From Eublepharis macularius (taxonomy: Eukaryota; Chordata; Lepidosauria; Squamata; Eublepharidae), in the NCBI RefSeq assembly GCF_028583425.1, contig NC_072794.1, positions 24,487,232 to 24,551,231 on the forward strand: DNA of 64,000 bases. Reading direction: 5' to 3'. Positions 42,961 to 54,023 of this stretch are shown here, piece after piece. A program made the position numbers and the translations under genes. The notes under the pieces are model-generated. The model had not been told where the DNA came from. It did not search any database and worked only from the letters and a program-made list of their open reading frames with translations. Position 1 is the first letter of the stretch, and every line of letters begins with the position of its first letter.

Positions 42961-43167
42961 ACTAGCAAAGGGATGGTTTGGTTGCATCCTCCCTCTCCCC
43001 CCCTAATTGCATCTTCTCCCTCCTCCCCTCCTCCCCCCTCCTCTTCTATATTTGACCAGTTTCTGTACCATGCATCTGACGAAGAGAACTTGAGTCTCGA
43101 AAGCTTATGCTACAATAAAATTGGTTAGTCTTAAAGGTGCTACTGGACTCTTTTTGTTTTGGAAAAG

Positions 43168-44000
43168 TAATTTTGCTCTGCCATCTACTGGTCAACAATA
43201 CATTGTCATGGAGAAATTTCTGTTTTAAAAACACTGAAGCTGTTAAAAGATTGGAAACACGTTTTCAGGGACTGAAATAATGCACAAAAATCTCCAAAAA
43301 AATAAAGGATTCAACAAGAATGATGAAGAGACAAATTCTCCTTGTCTCCTATGCCCAACTGAATATTTTTCCAAATCTTTTCTTTCCACCAGAGGAAGGA
43401 CTAGTAATGTTGGAAGAAAAAGGCGAAAATGCCCAAACAGTAAAGGGAACTGCTTAAGAAACAAAAAAAGAACCATGCAGTGGCAAGAAGTGAATTAGAA
43501 TAGCGGCCCAGGGCCCAGGAAATCAGAGACAGAAAGGGTTTGGTTTGGGTTTCTGGAAAACTTCTGTAATGGCTACTTCACTATTAGCAATAGTTAAGCA
43601 ATTTCTATACATATAGCTCATCAATCTGAACTAAAACAATCCAGGAATATGGAAAGGGTGGGCCCCAGGGCTTTGCACCCCATCTCTACCTGAGAGGGAA
43701 GATGGGGCTGTTCCTGTGGAATTCCTGACAGAATCCAGTGGAACAGCACTTCAGTTAGAGGAAAAGAAAAAAACCCTCTACCCCAATCCAAAGGAGTCCA
43801 GCTCCATCACTGAGTCCAGCTCCATCTCTTTAGCAGAGAGAGCAAGAGATCTATATAGCTGCACTCACTGCCATTGTGTTGTCTGAAATGTCACAATCTC
43901 CAACCAATACAGCCCTACTAGGCACTGTGACTTCTTTGCATTCTCTCAGAGGAGTTCCAGTTGCTCTCTGGCAAGGTCTCATTCATGGAGGTGCTTGAAA
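43168..44000. other. No gene or recognised repeat
   Basis: This is unique-looking sequence right of the PLE. The ORF at 43280-43498 has no family features. Confidence 0.45.
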
Positions 44001-44004
44001 CTCA

Positions 44005-44275
44005 TCTCATGTAAGAAGACATAAGAACATAAGTACAGCCTGCTGGATTGGACCAGTGGTCCATCTAGTCCAGTATACTGTTTCACACAGCATCTAAACA
44101 CTTGTTCTGGAGGGTTAAACAGAAGCCGAGCTCTTCCCCTGCTGCCGCCTCCAGTTCTGGTATTCTGGGGTTTGCTGCCTCTGTATACCCAGGCTCCCTT
44201 TTAATCATCATGGCCAGAAGCCATTTATTGATCTTTCCTCCATTAATCTGTCTAACCCCCTGTGATGGACAGGAT
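44005..44275 (+). repeat. Squamate interspersed repeat (AACATAAG...GGTCCATCTAGTCCAG)
   Basis: ACATAAGAACATAAGTACAG, GGTCCATCTAGTCCAGTATA and CCATTAATCTGTCTAACCCC mark a repeat that recurs diverged at 54925-55205. It resembles a common reptile LINE-end/SINE-like family; the exact family was not determined. Confidence 0.6.
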
Positions 44276-46064
44276 TAGTTCCAATGAGAGCTGGTGGAAT
44301 GTTGGGGCATGAGTCAGTTGGAATCTGTTAAGGCAGTTGGTGAGAGAGACGGTTTTGGAGCTGCTTGGTAGTAGCAGCAGATAATAGCTGGCTGTTGACA
44401 ATATATATTATAAACATCTGCTGTTATAAGAGTATGGGTTATAGGCGTACCTCATATCTATATGTGTTTTAAATCATTCACTCCTGTGTTATACCTCTTG
44501 TAAATTCTGTTTTCACCTTGTCTGGCTTGATGTTGTTGGCTGAGGTGAAATAAACATACACACATGAACAACAAGCGGGCCTGATTTATTAAAGGTAGCA
44601 ACGAATAGAGTAAACAGATACTGAGTTCCCTTTCCCTAATAGCCCTGGGCTATAGCTGGGTGAGAGGTAGTGAACTGAGGGAATGGGCTACCTCTCTGGT
44701 GGAGCTTCTAGGAACAGGAGCAATAGAGACCCGGTGTGTATATTTGGGTCAAGGCTCTCTACCTGATAGAGGTTAAACAGGTGGTATATTGTGACTACCC
44801 TTAACTACCTGTGAATCCCCAAACCTGTGAAGGGAGGTTTATGGTGGGTGGCAGTGTTTACCAGTATTCCCAAGAATCCAGAATATTACTCTAGATTCCC
44901 GGATCTATTAAAAAAATACCAGTAAGGTATTTTACGGATATATAATGGGATTGAAAATATTCAAATGCACATCCCTACTCACCTCAATTTGACGTAGTCC
45001 TTCAGACAGCGACTCTGGTGTGGACATATGCATTGTGTTCCACATTTTCCACAGTGAAATCGGATGCAAAGAATCCATTCAGTTTCTCTGCCATTTCCCA
45101 AGCTTTCTTAAGCAATCTTTTTATTCCTTTATCATCCAAAGGCCTAACTGCCCACCTAGCCAGTTTCCTGCTCCTGATATATGATGTAATGTTTATTGTT
45201 TGGCAAACTAAGCCTCAAGACCAAAAAGAAAATGTACATGCTGCATATGCTGCCTCTCTAGAAGTCTGCACAGGGCAGCTCACAATACAATACAATAAAA
45301 ATGTGACAGCGCTATAAAATATGTCAGCGTTAGCACAAGCTACTAAACAGCATTCAGCAATGTAAAATGATACATTTTCTGAATGCCTCCCACTCTTTCA
45401 AAATTTATAATTATCTTGTCGTGTTTGTACCCTGTTTTATCTTGGGTTATATATGTTGTATGTTGTTTTAAATTGTGGATATGTTTGTCAAAAGCCTGTG
45501 AGCTTGAGACTTCTGGTCAAAAGAGCTAATAAAGAAAGGAAAATTAATTATATAAAACATTTATGTCCAGCATTTACAAGCAAACATTTAATTATAACTG
45601 AGACTGGCAGTGCCTGAGGCTGCAATTGATGCTTCTGGCTCACTTTAGCTGGCCTCCATTCTATCAAGAAGCCAAACAGAATAACCCAAAGTGGACATGG
45701 AAGTGATCAGAAGTCCCGTGGAGCTTAACTATGAGATCCATTGGGAGTTCTATGTATGGAGCTCCCTCCCACCGCTTTTAAAAACTCACCAGGAGCATAG
45801 GAGCCAAAGTTGAATGAAGACAACAGCATGAGGGGAGGGGCTTCAAAGCCCTCCTCAAACCATTTTCCCAAAGCCATAAAAGAAACTGGTCCCCTCTGCA
45901 GCAATTTAGAGAGAGGGAGGAAGAGATGCAAAATTGTTGCCAAGAGCACCAAGAAGTGTAGACACTTTGAGTGGACAGAATGTTTGAGAATTGGTCTCGT
46001 GGCAGCAGTGATGTCCCCTGAAAAAAGCTGAGAGTGAAAGAAAAGGAGCCTTGTTGGAGACTTA
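44276..46064. other. No gene seen; hAT-like end, possible LTR and LINE tails
   Basis: AATGCACATCCCTA at about 44964-44977 matches the right end of the giant hAT, but no left partner was found. 44265-44860 has an AATAAA and LTR-like composition without clear termini. 45480-45535 ends in AGCTAATAAAGAAAGGAAA, similar to a LINE tail. Confidence 0.4.
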
Positions 46065-46266
46065 GAGCCAAGCTACAAGTGACGCCTGACACAGGGTGGA
46101 CACTTGTCAGCTTCCCTCAAGTTTTGATGGGAAATGTAGGCATCCTGGTTTTACAGCTTGGCTCTCCATTACAGCTGCAAGACCAGGATGCCTACGTTTC
46201 CCATCAAAACTTGAGGGAAGCTGACAAGTGTCCAACCTGTGTCGGGCGTCACTTGTAGCTTGGCTC
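46065..46266. mobile_element. Harbinger-like MITE, 202-bp foldback
   Basis: The termini GAGCCAAGCTACAAGTGAC and GTCACTTGTAGCTTGGCTC equal those at 21071. The arms hold TTCCCTCAAGTTTTGATGGG and its inverse. It is flanked by TTA on the left and TCA on the right (one substitution). The inner sequence is different from that of the 21-kb copy and is shared with the 52.2- and 63.7-kb copies. Confidence 0.85.
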
Positions 46267-46949
46267 TCAGATTAACAGAGTAACTTCTTCATTCCCTGTG
46301 GTGCAGAAACAACCACTGGTGAAGACTATCTCACTGCATGCATGTGCAAGTATCAGTATATGGCTGTTTTCGTAACAAGGCAAACAGACTTCCTCCAGAC
46401 AGCTTTTGCTGCAGTTCTGATCCAAACTGGATCCCCAAATACCAGGTAAGGTTTTTAAAAGGCTGGCTGTGCCGTAGATCTGATCCGAATTAGGTGAGTT
46501 TTCAAAAAATGCTGGTGAGTTTTTAAAAAATGCTGGGAGGGAACTGTGTACAACATATATCATTTAGTGAAGCCAGAGGATCCAAGCACTCCATCCTGCA
46601 GTTTCATGCCAAAGTTGCTCTTTTCATTTACAAGAAATAAAAGGATTGTGTATAAATAAAGATATGTTGCCATTTGGGGGAAGGGCAGAAGAAAAAATGA
46701 AGATGTGATAGCAGGTACAAAATTCAGCTTGTTAAATATCTCAGCTTTCATTATTTCTTCTGGGCTGCCACGTCATGCTGTGTGCTGAAGTATCTGAATC
46801 CAGAGTCAGCTGAATGAGCTTGCTAACAGCTGCAGGTGGGGTTTCTGTGCCATGCAAACTTCCCTTCCTTTCCTCAGGTCTAGCATAAGCCAGAATTAGG
46901 AACAATAAAGCAAAGTCAGGCCCTTTTCATAATTTTATAATCTTCACAG
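46267..46949. other. No gene or recognised repeat
   Basis: A short tandem AGTTTTTAAAAAATGCTGG occurs near 46498-46535. Nothing coding was recognised. Confidence 0.45.
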
Positions 46950-47728
46950 AATATGGCCCTCCTGGCCAGCAGCCTCCGCTGATAAGGCCGGGGGGCGCTC
47001 TTTGCCTCCCTGGAAGGAGGAGGAGACAGAGCATTTCCATGGTATCTGGGTCTCAGGCTGGGGGGCAGAGACAGGAGCCATATGAGGCAGCTCTGCCCAG
47101 CCGGCTGGCAGTTGCTCTGCATGCTCGGCCCACCCACCTCACCCTGTAGTAGTGCAGGATTAGCCGGCTGCTGTTGACAGAGCCAGGTAGGAATTTTTTT
47201 TCCCCTTTCCCCAATTGGCATGGGGAAGAGGTGGTTTTTTGCCTACCTTGTACTGCTTGTGGAGGTTTGAGGTAATTGACAAGGTGGAGCCACCTTAAGA
47301 TGGTCACTGGCAGGATAGAGTTTGGAGATAGGGAGCGGGCCAGTGAGCACCCTTGGCGTTTCCCCATTGGTGGGGAAATGGGGTCTGCCAGGAGTAGCTA
47401 GTATTGTTTGTGACAGCTGCCAGCTGCATAGACGGACTGTGTGCAAGTCCTTCCCTCACTGCTGTACGGCTCCGGCATTAGGAGCTTGAAAGAGAGGACC
47501 CAGATTTGCCTGGCTGGCCGGGTCCCAGCCATACACATGGATGGCTTGCATCCGGGGCTTTGGGGCTCGTCCAAACAGGTCAAGGCTTAGGTCCAGGGGT
47601 GACCCCGGGGCTTGACCTGTACTGCTACTTGGACCTTGCCGTATTAATGGTTGATATTATGTTTAATAAAGTGGCCCTTTAGTTCCAAGCCTTGTGTCTG
47701 TTTCATTATTCCGACTAGGGTGGCAATA
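46950..47728 (+). mobile_element. Solo Ngaro terminal repeat block, opposite orientation
   Basis: The sequence is a diverged reverse complement of 36176-36800: GGTAGGAATTTTTTTTCCCC, GTGAGCACCCTTGGCG, CAGCTGCATAGACGG-like text, TTTAATAAAGTGGCCC and a terminal TTATTCCGACTAGGGTGG. It lacks all ORFs, as expected if an element recombined between its split repeats. It is older than the 36-43-kb copy. Confidence 0.75.
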
Positions 47729-48539
47729 CAACTTTTGCAACACAGAATATGGATTGCCTGTATGTAACATTTTATTTTTGAATGCATTGAACGCATATAG
47801 TTCCAGCTGTTACCCTCTCTGAATCCCTGAGATAAGGTGGGCTAATCAGAGCAGCTTGCCATATCTTTTAAAACAGTAAGAAAGCTTACATCTGGCAGAA
47901 GAAAACTTTTATTCTTTGGGGACAGGGTTGGTGTTTCAGGACCATACAGTTTGGGGCTTGTGGGCATTGCCGTCTTGAAGCGGAGACCTTCTCCCTCTCA
48001 GCCTTTCCTAGCAAACAGCTTCCATCTCATGCTGGCTGCTTGACTCCAGGTCTTTAAAACAAATGAAAGAAGAAAAGGAGCCCTTCTTGCGGGAAATGCT
48101 GCCACTTTGCAGTCTCCTTTCCTTTGTAAATGAAGAGTGTTCTCCAAGACCTGCAACAATGCATTGCAATTTCAGACAGGCACTGCCATATTAAATGCAA
48201 ATGGCAAAGTACAGCTTAAGCCTTTTTTATGATACAGCTGCACTGGTACCTGGCAAGTCATGGAGTTACTATCACAACAGCTCCAGCTTCCTATTAAACA
48301 CTTCAGGAGATTGTTTCCCCTCCATTCATGTGAAAATACAGAAAGGCCTTGAGTCAGCAATGGTCCACCGCATCACCTGCTTCATTGTTCACATTCTTGG
48401 GACAGAATTTGTAATGCCAAATTGTTTTTAAGACCAATACCCTTAACTCTTTCAGAGTATAGCCTAAAGCTAATGCAATAAAGTAGGTGATGCAATATGC
48501 TTCCATACTGGATAAGTGGTATACTATAAACACACCTTG
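47729..48539. other. No gene or recognised repeat
   Basis: No ORF with family motifs and no repeat landmarks shared with the rest of the window were seen. Confidence 0.45.
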
Positions 48540-48689
48540 ACTCTAGTAAAATGGTAATCCATATAGGTCCTCAAGCTGGACAGGAAGGTCACCATTTGAC
48601 CAGATTTGGCCTTGCTGCCCACCTCCAGTTCTGCATCTGACACCCAGGGCTGAATCAACAGGAGAGCAAGGGGGGTAGTCTGTCCCCGG

Positions 48690-49130
48690 TACCGGGCACA
48701 GCTGCCAGCTGCGTGCAGGTGGCTGAACAGAGGGCTGGAAGCCCACCCACACCATTCGCCTACCCCAAGGGCAGGGAGTGCACAACAAGCCTGCCGCCCC
48801 AACAGTGTGCTGCCCACACTGCAAGCTGGCTGCCCCAGCGCGCCGCAGAGCTGGCAGCGGCAGCATGGATGGCTGGGAGGCCCCCTGTGCCATTCGCCTG
48901 CCCCACAGGACAAGGGCGTACGGCAAGCCGTCTGCCCCTTCAGCAGGACAGGTGAGTTGCACGGGCAGCCTCCCAGCTGCCCATGCTGCCACCTCCAGTT
49001 CCACAGCACACTGGGGCAGCCGGCTTGCCATGCGGGCGGCGCACTCCACCCTGAATGATGACATCACAAAAGTGACATCATCACGCAGTGCCGGGAGCGC
49101 ATGTGCGTGGACTCGGTTGGGCACCGGCAT
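48690..49130. repeat. GC-rich degenerate repeat, ~140-bp units
   Basis: CCATTCGCCTACCCC...GGGCAGGGAGTGCACAACAAG at about 48755 recurs as CCATTCGCCTGCCCC...GGGCGTACGGCAAGCC at about 48891. Parts (GCTGCCCATGCTGCCACCTCC) repeat again before 49000. The long ORFs on both strands follow from composition. Confidence 0.5.
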
Positions 49131-49639
49131 CCCTAGATCTGGCCCTGCTGATACCACAGCTCGACCGAGCAGTGGAACCCCACCCACAGAGAAGGAACAT
49201 GGCTGAAGAGAGCAGGGTCCATATCTGAGACCACTGTTGCCCAAAGATAAGAGATCCCAAAGAAGCTGTGGCAGGGTGGCACAGAGCTCTGGGAAGGGCT
49301 ACATGCTCCTGAGCCGGTTGCCACAGTGAGGTTGGGGCAGGGTCCATTTCCTCTCTATTTCTTGGCTCAAAATGCTTACAAGGACAAGAAGCTGAATGAA
49401 AGAATGTTGGCTCAGAAGGAAGTGTGACTAGGGTGGGCAAGGCAAAATTCTTGCATTGACAGACCCAGAATAAAATTATCAGATACAAGAGGGACTTAGG
49501 AAAGATGCCACTTAGAAGTTTCACATGAAATCCTCCCACTTCCAATGTTTTAATCCAAAAGGAATGTCCATATTTTGTGCCAGCTTGCTGGTTCCAGCAA
49601 ATATTTGACATCTGGTGATACCATTGCTAGGGTGATCAG

Positions 49640-49862
49640 TGGTCCCTCCTTCATGCCCAATGTTTTAATTGATTTAAATCTTTTAATTGTCATTTTTATA
49701 TCTTTGTATGTTTTTAAGCTCCGGTTTTAATTATGTGCTTTGGTTGATCTTAATGATTTTATAATGTGATTTACTATGTATGTTTTAATTTGTTAGCCGC
49801 TTTAGTAGCCCTTATGAGGCCAAAAAAACAGGATGTAAATTTCGTTAAATAAAATAAATAAA
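49640..49862 (+). mobile_element. CR1/L2-like LINE 3' end
   Basis: T-rich sequence leads to TTGTTAGCCGCTTTAGTAGC, GATGTAAATTTCGTTAAAT and an AAATAAATAAATG tail, the usual 3' end of reptile CR1/L2-group LINEs. Confidence 0.6.
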
Positions 49863-49959
49863 TGAAGTTATTTCAAGGCACAACAAAAAAGGAATTACAT
49901 CAAATGCTCTTGAACACTCCCCCCCCCGCACCATACACACACACAACTGCAAATATTTA

Positions 49960-50158
49960 AACACATATTGCTGCTTGATCTATCAAGTCCAGAACTGTGT
50001 CTACTCTTTGTCTACTCTGGTTCTCCAGAGTATCAGGCATTCACATCACCTACAACTTGTTCCTTTCTAAACTGGAGATGTCAGGGATTGAACCCTGGAC
50101 CTTTGGCATGCAAATGTACTGTTCAACCACTGAACCACTGCTCCTCCAAGAGCAGGCA
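49960..50158 (-). mobile_element. tRNA-derived SINE (minus strand)
   Basis: On the minus strand GGAGCAGTGGTTCAGTGGTT supplies box A and GGTCCAGGGTTCAATCCC box B of a tRNA-like RNA polymerase III promoter. AGGTGATGTGAATGCCTGAT and a remnant body follow. Confidence 0.65.
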
Positions 50159-50494
50159 CGACCAGATTCATTTTCTGTCCTTCCCAATAAAGTCTGAAAT
50201 GGTATTCTCACTGGATCGGACCCAGAGCCAAGGAAGATCTAAGACTGTCATTCTGAAGTGTTTAGTTTTCATTTGCTTTGGGGCATTCACTGTAGGGATC
50301 AGTAGACATCACAGATGATACATTTAACTGCACATTTAACAAAAGCAAAAAAAGAAAATTTCTCCCATGAGACACACCATAAATTCTAATATGGTAGACT
50401 TTTTGCAGAAAGAGGACCTCAAATATTGACCTGTCACCTGGTACGAACAGTTTGGAATAATCCAGAGAAGGAACGTGGTGGCTGACGACAGCAA

Positions 50495-50522
50495 TCATTT
50501 TGACACCTCCTGAAATGATCCC
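50495..50522 (-). CDS. Possible last coding exon of the RGSL1-like gene
   Basis: CTCTGCAG at 50530-50523 is a good acceptor with an upstream pyrimidine tract. Joined to the AG left by the 53.75-kb exon, the frame gives RGSFQEVSK and a TGA at 50497-50495. Phase fits, but so short an exon would fit by chance fairly often. A longer open frame in another phase overlaps it and does not fit. Confidence 0.35.
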
Positions 50523-50735
50523 CTGCAGAGGAAAAATAAAACCTGTCATCAACATTTCTGAATAGCTCCCTCTAAAGATACAGCACTATTAGACATGTAT
50601 CTGAAATAAGCTGCATGCATTGATTTTTTTTTCTTGCAGCTGACACAGATGCTCAGCCACGTTCAGGATTGATCTTGCAGCCTTCCTATCTTTGCCATCC
50701 CTCTTCACAAACTCACAGTTTCTAGAGTTCCTCAC

Positions 50736-50950
50736 AGGATTGCCAGCCTCCAAGTGGGGCCTGGAGATCTCCCAGAATTATAACTGATCTCCAGACAACA
50801 GAGATCAGGTCTGGAGAAAATGGCTGCTTTGGAGGGTGGACTCTATGGCATTGTTCCCTGCTGAGGTCTCTCCTCTCTCTGAATCCTACCCTCTCCAGGC
50901 TCCACCCCAAAAATCTCCAGGAATTTCCCAACCCAGAGCTGGCAACCCTA
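50736..50950. mobile_element. MITE with AGGRTTGCCAGC ends
   Basis: AGGATTGCCAGCCTCCA at the left and AGAGCTGGCAACCCTA at the right are inverted, and the interior folds (GGAGATCTCCCAG with CCAGGAATTTCC). It is a common type of lizard non-autonomous DNA transposon. Relatives are at 26651-26852 and, partly, 12415. Confidence 0.65.
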
Positions 50951-51043
50951 GTTCTGGAGCAGGTAGTCAGTCTGAAACAGGGGTAGGTATGTGGTGTAGG
51001 TATGCCTTGAGACTGCTTTCCTTGGTTCCATAGTGGAGAGAAA

Positions 51044-51973
51044 TAGGGGTATGCATATGCACCATAAAAATATTTGGATGATCCAGACCTGAATTTCAGG
51101 GATACCAAAAAAATTTGGCATCCTTTAAATTTGGGTCAGATTCTCTAATCCGATTAGAGAATCCCAAATTTATCCAGCCATTATTCCCTATGGGGAAAAC
51201 TATCCGGGGGCTGGGGGAAGTCATCATTCAAGGAAACTATGCCAAATTTGTACTCTAAAGAGCCCCCAAGTTTCAGGAAGATTTGACCTCAGAGTACAAT
51301 TTGATGAGCCCCTGAACAAAGCTGCCTATTTCCTGGGGTGGGGGCAGGGGAGGGCATTTCTAAGGCTTTCCAGGCAAAGGGAAAACCTTAAGCAAAGCAA
51401 ACTCTGACCAAAAGCCAGTCCCATATGCAAGTCCCACTCTTATACAAGCTGTACCAACAAAACCCAACAGAACCAAAGTGAAGGAAGGGGGCCAATGTCC
51501 AACCAGAGAATCCCAATGTTGAAACAAGAGAAATCCAACGTAAAAGTAGAGAATTGCAAAAGGAAGCAAGCAAGGGGTGAAGCTCACTGGCATCACAGAG
51601 TTTAAAAGGCACCCAGTGGCGGCTTGAAGGATTCTTTTGGAGCTTGGGCAGGGGTGGAGGGGCAGTTTGGAAATCTCCTCTGCCTGCTGCCTCCTGTCTC
51701 CACCAGCCTCACGGTGCTCTCCTGCCGTGGTACAGAGCTTTTCTCTGCTTCACGCCACTGCCCTCTCACTTGCATCACTGTTCTCTTGCTCACAGCTGCT
51801 CGCTCTCTGCTGTGGCTGCCTGAGGCTGCCTACAACAAAACTGGCCCAGCAGAGTTCGACTCCCTGGATACCATCTGGGATCCTCCAATCTGATCTGGCA
51901 CAGCTGGATTATGCTGGAATCGGCATAAATCCAAATGTTAAGTGAATCACAAATCCTGGGTCGCACAACTCTA
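51044..51973. mobile_element. Non-autonomous hAT relative (TAGGGGTATGC ends)
   Basis: The ends TAGGGGTATGC and GCACAACTCTA match the giant hAT ends with few changes. The flanking octamers GAGAGAAA and GACAGAAA differ at one base. Near the left it has CCCTATGGGGAAAA and AAGTTTCAGGAAGATT, as in 23340-23450. No transposase is present. Confidence 0.6.
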
Positions 51974-52232
51974 GACAGAAACAGAGAAAGAATTTCCTCT
52001 TCTTTCTCTCATTTTGATCAGATAGGCAATGTGAGTCCTGCTCCCTGCCCTCAAACTGGATTTGTTCATGCAGTTCATGTCCTCACTGGACAGTTATGGG
52101 TTTCCTGATTTTCAGGGGGCTCCCTGAGCTCCCTGATGACTGCAAAGTGGTAGCGGTGGTATTCTGTTCTAGCAAAATAAAAACAAAAATCCAGAGGCAC
52201 CTTGATATCTAACATTTTTTTATTTAAACTTA

Positions 52233-52994
52233 TGGCCAAGCTACAAGTGACAAGAGGCACAGATTGGACACTTGTCAGCTTCCCTCAAGTTTTGATGGGA
52301 AATGTAGGCATCTGAGGGTCAGAACACACGAGACAAACTTCACATGAAGAGCACTTGATTGGTCCCGCAATCTTTGCTGGGAATGGTAGTCTAAACCCAC
52401 CCCCTGCCAAGCGAAGTGGATTTTCTTGCAAAGAACAGCCGCTCAACTGAAGAGATTGTCTTTCAAAGAGATTCTCTCAAAGAGAGACAGATTCTCTTTC
52501 AAAGATCCAATCAGCTGGTTTTGCTTCAGCTCAGAGATGGGCGTGGGGTGGAGGGAATCCGAGCTGTGATTCCCTGCTGGGAGAATAAGAATGGGAAGGA
52601 CTGGATTTCTCTCTCACTCACAAAACACTTTGGTTTGTTTTCCTGTTTCTTGTTATGTCGTCCCCCCACCCCCACCCCAAGTTCTCAGAGGATTTTTGAA
52701 AGAGAGAAAGAGTGTGTGTGAAACTCCCCCCTCCCTCTCCAGCTGAGAATCACGTTGAGCGGATGATTTTTTTAAACTACAATTCCCAGGGATCATTGCT
52801 GGATCTGACACTTGCCCAAGCGTATCGTGTGTTTTGACCCCTAGTCTTGCAGCTTGGCTCTCCAACTGCTGTCCAGTGGACTTTTCAACTGTCACTTGTC
52901 CAACATTCCGCCAAGCTGCCTACATTTCCCATCAAAACTTGAGGGAAGCTGACAAGTGTCCAATCTGTGCCTTTTGTCACTTGTAGTTCTGCAC
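52233..52994. mobile_element. Harbinger-like MITE carrying a second nested MITE
   Basis: TTA flanks both sides (52230-52232 and 52995-52997). The outer arms (TTCCCTCAAGTTTTGATGGG at about 52280 and its inverse at about 52925) match the 46-kb copy. The terminal bases are diverged. The element is split by the insert at 52314-52842. Confidence 0.75.
52314..52842. mobile_element. Nested DNA transposon with GGGTCARAACACACGA ends
   Basis: GAGGGTCAGAACACACGA and TCGTGTGTTTTGACCCCT are inverted. The interior also mirrors (TTGCTGGGAATGGTAGT with ACTACAATTCCCAGG). Comparison with the unbroken MITE at 46 kb shows the insertion point in ATCCTGGTCTTGCAG. Confidence 0.65.
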
Positions 52995-53048
52995 TTAGAT
53001 TTGAATTAAATCCAAAAAGTATGCTCTTAAATATCTTACCAATTAATG

Positions 53049-53575
53049 TTAAAAAAAGAACAGGGAGAGCTTTTTTGTTACATGGTGACGGCAGCAAGAG
53101 TACAATTTCCAGCAAAATGGAAAACAGATATCTGCCCTAATGTGCTAGAGTGGAGACACAAGATTTATGAATATGCATCAATGGCTAAGCTGGCTGCCTA
53201 TTTACACAACAGACTGATAGCCGAATTTTGGGAAAAATTGAAGGACCTTTTTGATTATTCAGGCAGAAATGAACTGACAAAGAAGTTTGTATAACTAAAA
53301 TTAACCAAGAAGTGGGAAGGAGGGAAGGAGAGGGAAGGAAAATTATGATGCATCTATGCTTAGGCATAATAAATTTAGAATGTTCTTGGTTTATTAAGTC
53401 AATGTAAGTTTAAATGTTTTGCTTGTTTAACTTGCAAAACAATTCTATATGTCCTGTTCATACATGATTGTATAAGTCTCAACACAATTTCCAATCTAGT
53501 ATTTGTATAATCTTTTATTAGGCACTTCTTATCTTAATACCTTTTTAAAAATAAAATCTTATAATAACAAAAAAA
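53049..53575 (+). mobile_element. Third L1 copy: last ~80 codons of ORF2 and 3' UTR
   Basis: The frame 53046-53294 reads LFCYMVTAARVQFPAKWKTD and ends with KLKDLFDYSGRNELTKKFV, collinear with the end of L1 ORF2. The 3' UTR finishes with AAAATAAAATCTTATAATAAC and an A-rich tail. Confidence 0.75.
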
Positions 53576-53753
53576 ACCCCACCCACATTTGTTTCAAGAT
53601 GAGCTTTTGAAAGTCACAGCTCACTTCCTGAGGTGTGACTCATGAAAGCTCGTGTTGAAATGAATGTTGATAGTATTTCAGGTGCCGCTAGACTTTTGGT
53701 TTTATTTTACTTTGAATTTCAGCCTGAGACAAGGTATTGCAAAGCACACTTAC

Positions 53754-53817
53754 CTTTTGTGCTGATTCACTGACATGATAGATGACTTTTTGGATGGGCT
53801 GATGCTCACCGTTGAAG
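53754..53817 (-). CDS. RGSL1: RGSL1-like gene, C-terminal tail exon
   Basis: The acceptor CTTCCCAG and the donor GTAAGT bound 64 bases encoding (A)STVSISPSKKSSIMSVNQHK. Phase 1 in and phase 2 out match the 56.9-kb exon upstream. A similar Ser/Lys-rich end (STMSLKKN type) closes RGS22, so the exon is near the end of the protein. Its sequence is weakly conserved, so the call rests on splice phase, order and resemblance. Confidence 0.6.
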
Positions 53818-54023
53818 CTGGGAAGGAAGAAAGAGGGGCAATATGTTCTGTTTGAGGCCTTTCCTGGGAGTAATTTTCTAAAAAAATATCCATTTCTTGC
53901 CTTTCTCATCTCTAATCACATAGCCCACTGGTAAGACAGGAACCCCCTAGTGCTCTGGGTACTTTAGCCGATTATGTTCTGATGACACAATTCAATTCTT
54001 GTTCAGCCACGTTACTGACTATG

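Larger units (their letters stand above)
22973..43155. mobile_element. Palindromic PLE (PLE 3) hosting nested hAT and Ngaro insertions
   Basis: GTTTTGGAAAAG flanks the whole 20-kb interval (22961-22972 and 43156-43167). With the hAT and Ngaro inserts removed, the PLE reads as two tail-to-tail arms: 22973-23073 plus 35932-36118 (reversed) and 36119-36175 plus 42961-43155 (forward). They meet at a hairpin centre near 36110-36130 (GGGGGTCAGTTGGCTTGG and its inverse). There is no ORF, so this is a non-autonomous foldback form of PLE. The right end lacks the last part of the tail seen at the left. Confidence 0.88.

Noticed and set aside
42103..42968. Several overlapping long ORFs near the Ngaro 5' end
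   Set aside because: They occur on both strands in CpG-rich DNA, are Pro/Arg/Ala-rich and have no motifs.
44265..44860. A further solo LTR (TGTGATGGACAGG..., with AATAAA)
   Set aside because: No CA-ending partner terminus or target duplication could be fixed.
48524..49244. Cys/Gly/Ala-rich ORFs on both strands
   Set aside because: GC-rich degenerate tandem repeat; open on both strands and no domain.
50262..50519. Minus-strand ORF (IISGGVKMIAVVSHH) as an exon of the RGSL1-like gene
   Set aside because: Its phase does not fit the exon at 53754-53817, and no family similarity is seen. The in-phase reading stops after nine codons.
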